Below, one piece after another: positions 63,656 to 64,000 of a stretch of DNA of 64,000 bases. The position numbers were made by a program, and so were the translations under genes. The DNA comes from Ensifer aridi (GTDB taxonomy: Bacteria > Pseudomonadota > Alphaproteobacteria > Rhizobiales > Rhizobiaceae). Where the stretch lies: NCBI RefSeq assembly GCF_002078505.1, contig NZ_LUAV01000012.1, forward strand, positions 125,177 to 189,176, in the 5' to 3' direction. Positions within the stretch are counted from its first letter, which is position 1. Each line of letters opens with the position of its first letter. The notes beneath the pieces are model-generated. The model was not told where the DNA came from. It made no database searches and saw only the letters and a program-made list of their open reading frames with translations.

Positions 63656-63735
63656 CCCTCATCCCGCTGCGGCATGTCCCCTCTCCCCGCGCGCGGGGAG
63701 AGGGTTAGTCCTCGGGTTAAACTCGAGGAGAGGGA
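63656..63735. repeat. GC-rich palindromic intergenic repeat (RIME-like), copy 4
   Basis: It contains a perfect 26-bp palindrome at 63679-63704 (half-site CCCTCTCCCCGCG) flanked by GCCCTCATCCCGCTGC and a second short inverted repeat. It belongs to the same intergenic repeat class as copies 1-3. Confidence 0.65.
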
Positions 63736-63819
63736 CAACCCCGATACGCAGCCGCCAGCGGACCGATGAGGAGCGATCCGCAAGGCGAATGCAGCGGATC
63801 AAAATTACGAGGGAGAACA

Positions 63820-64000
63820 ATGAATTTCGCACTGACCGAAGAACAGCAGATGATCGTCGACACGGTCCGCAGCTTCGTCGAAACCGAAATCTATCCGCAT
63901 GAAAACGAAGTGGAGCGCACCGGCGTCGTGCCGCGCGAGCTGGGCCTCGAGATCGCCCGCAAATGCAAGGAACTCGGCTTCTTCGCCTGCAACTTTCCCG
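63820..64000 (+). CDS. Acyl-CoA dehydrogenase, N-terminal part (cut by the window end)
   Basis: The first 60 residues are visible. They begin MNFALTEEQQMIVDTVRSFV and show the N-terminal alpha-helical domain of acyl-CoA dehydrogenases (ELGLEIARKCKELGFFA). GGGAG lies 5 bp upstream of the ATG. Placed after the carnitine dehydrogenase, it may be a gamma-butyrobetainyl-CoA or crotonobetainyl-CoA dehydrogenase of the wider carnitine pathway; the flavin and catalytic regions lie outside the window. Confidence 0.8.
   Translation, partial: MNFALTEEQQMIVDTVRSFVETEIYPHENEVERTGVVPRELGLEIARKCKELGFFACNFP

Noticed and set aside
61846-63783. Minus-strand frame of 645 codons across the carnitine dehydrogenase
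   Set aside because: It is antisense to a clear two-domain enzyme and has shadow-type composition.

Overview
The window looks like chromosomal DNA of a Sinorhizobium/Ensifer-type alphaproteobacterium (Rhizobiaceae). The base composition is GC-rich, coding is dense and there are many ATGA start/stop overlaps. The gene order ribH2 - AraC regulator - TonB receptor - LtrA - rpiB/tpiB/ery polyol locus - carnitine locus matches what I recall of the S. meliloti chromosome. This identification rests on gene content and remembered synteny, not on a search. I saw no rRNA, tRNA, CRISPR array, transposase or phage gene.

Layout. Positions 1-16950 are mixed housekeeping genes: a GH25 lysozyme lipoprotein, an MltB-type lytic transglycosylase, two DMT exporters, a 25-residue membrane peptide, metF with an ArsR-methyltransferase fusion regulator and a perfect 22-bp palindromic operator, EttA, a secreted RNase T2 homologue lacking two catalytic residues, an alpha/beta hydrolase, an acetolactate-synthase-like ThDP enzyme, a DUF442 phosphatase-like protein, an aldose-epimerase-like protein, an L,D-transpeptidase and an FAD oxidoreductase. 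Positions 15659-29705 resemble a gamma-glutamylation amine pathway (FAD oxidase, Fe-alcohol dehydrogenase, aldehyde dehydrogenase, glutamine-synthetase-like ligase, APC permease, N-formylglutamate-amidohydrolase-like protein), followed by an RpiR regulator and an ABC importer; an orphan VirC1-like ParA sits inside this region. Positions 29831-34005 hold an FMN riboswitch with ribH2, and an AraC regulator next to a TonB-dependent siderophore receptor.

Positions 35528-53336 form one 17-gene, same-strand polyol locus. EryD (SorC family) comes first, behind four tandem operator-like repeats. Then come a two-ATPase ABC importer, erythritol kinase EryA, a hydroxyacid dehydrogenase, an aldolase, EryB, a second aldolase/kinase/HAD group, racemase EryC, a DeoR regulator, and isomerases TpiB (EryH) and RpiB (EryI). 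Together they take erythritol to D-erythrose-4-phosphate, and the extra genes fit adonitol and L-arabitol use. The locus ends in an intrinsic terminator.

Positions 53637-59488 hold a LuxR-type regulator diverging from a polyamine-type ABC importer plus a short-chain dehydrogenase. Positions 59996-64000 are a carnitine-degradation locus: a GlxA/CdhR-type regulator diverging from a beta-keto-acid cleavage enzyme, an L-carnitine dehydrogenase-thioesterase fusion and the start of an acyl-CoA dehydrogenase. Four GC-rich palindromic intergenic repeats (RIME-like) lie between genes.

The least expected observations are the asymmetric, partly degenerate pair of transporter ATPases in the polyol locus, the RNase T2 homologue with an altered second active-site motif, the four-copy EryD operator array, and an amine pathway in which an N-formylglutamate-amidohydrolase-like enzyme may fill the PuuD step.
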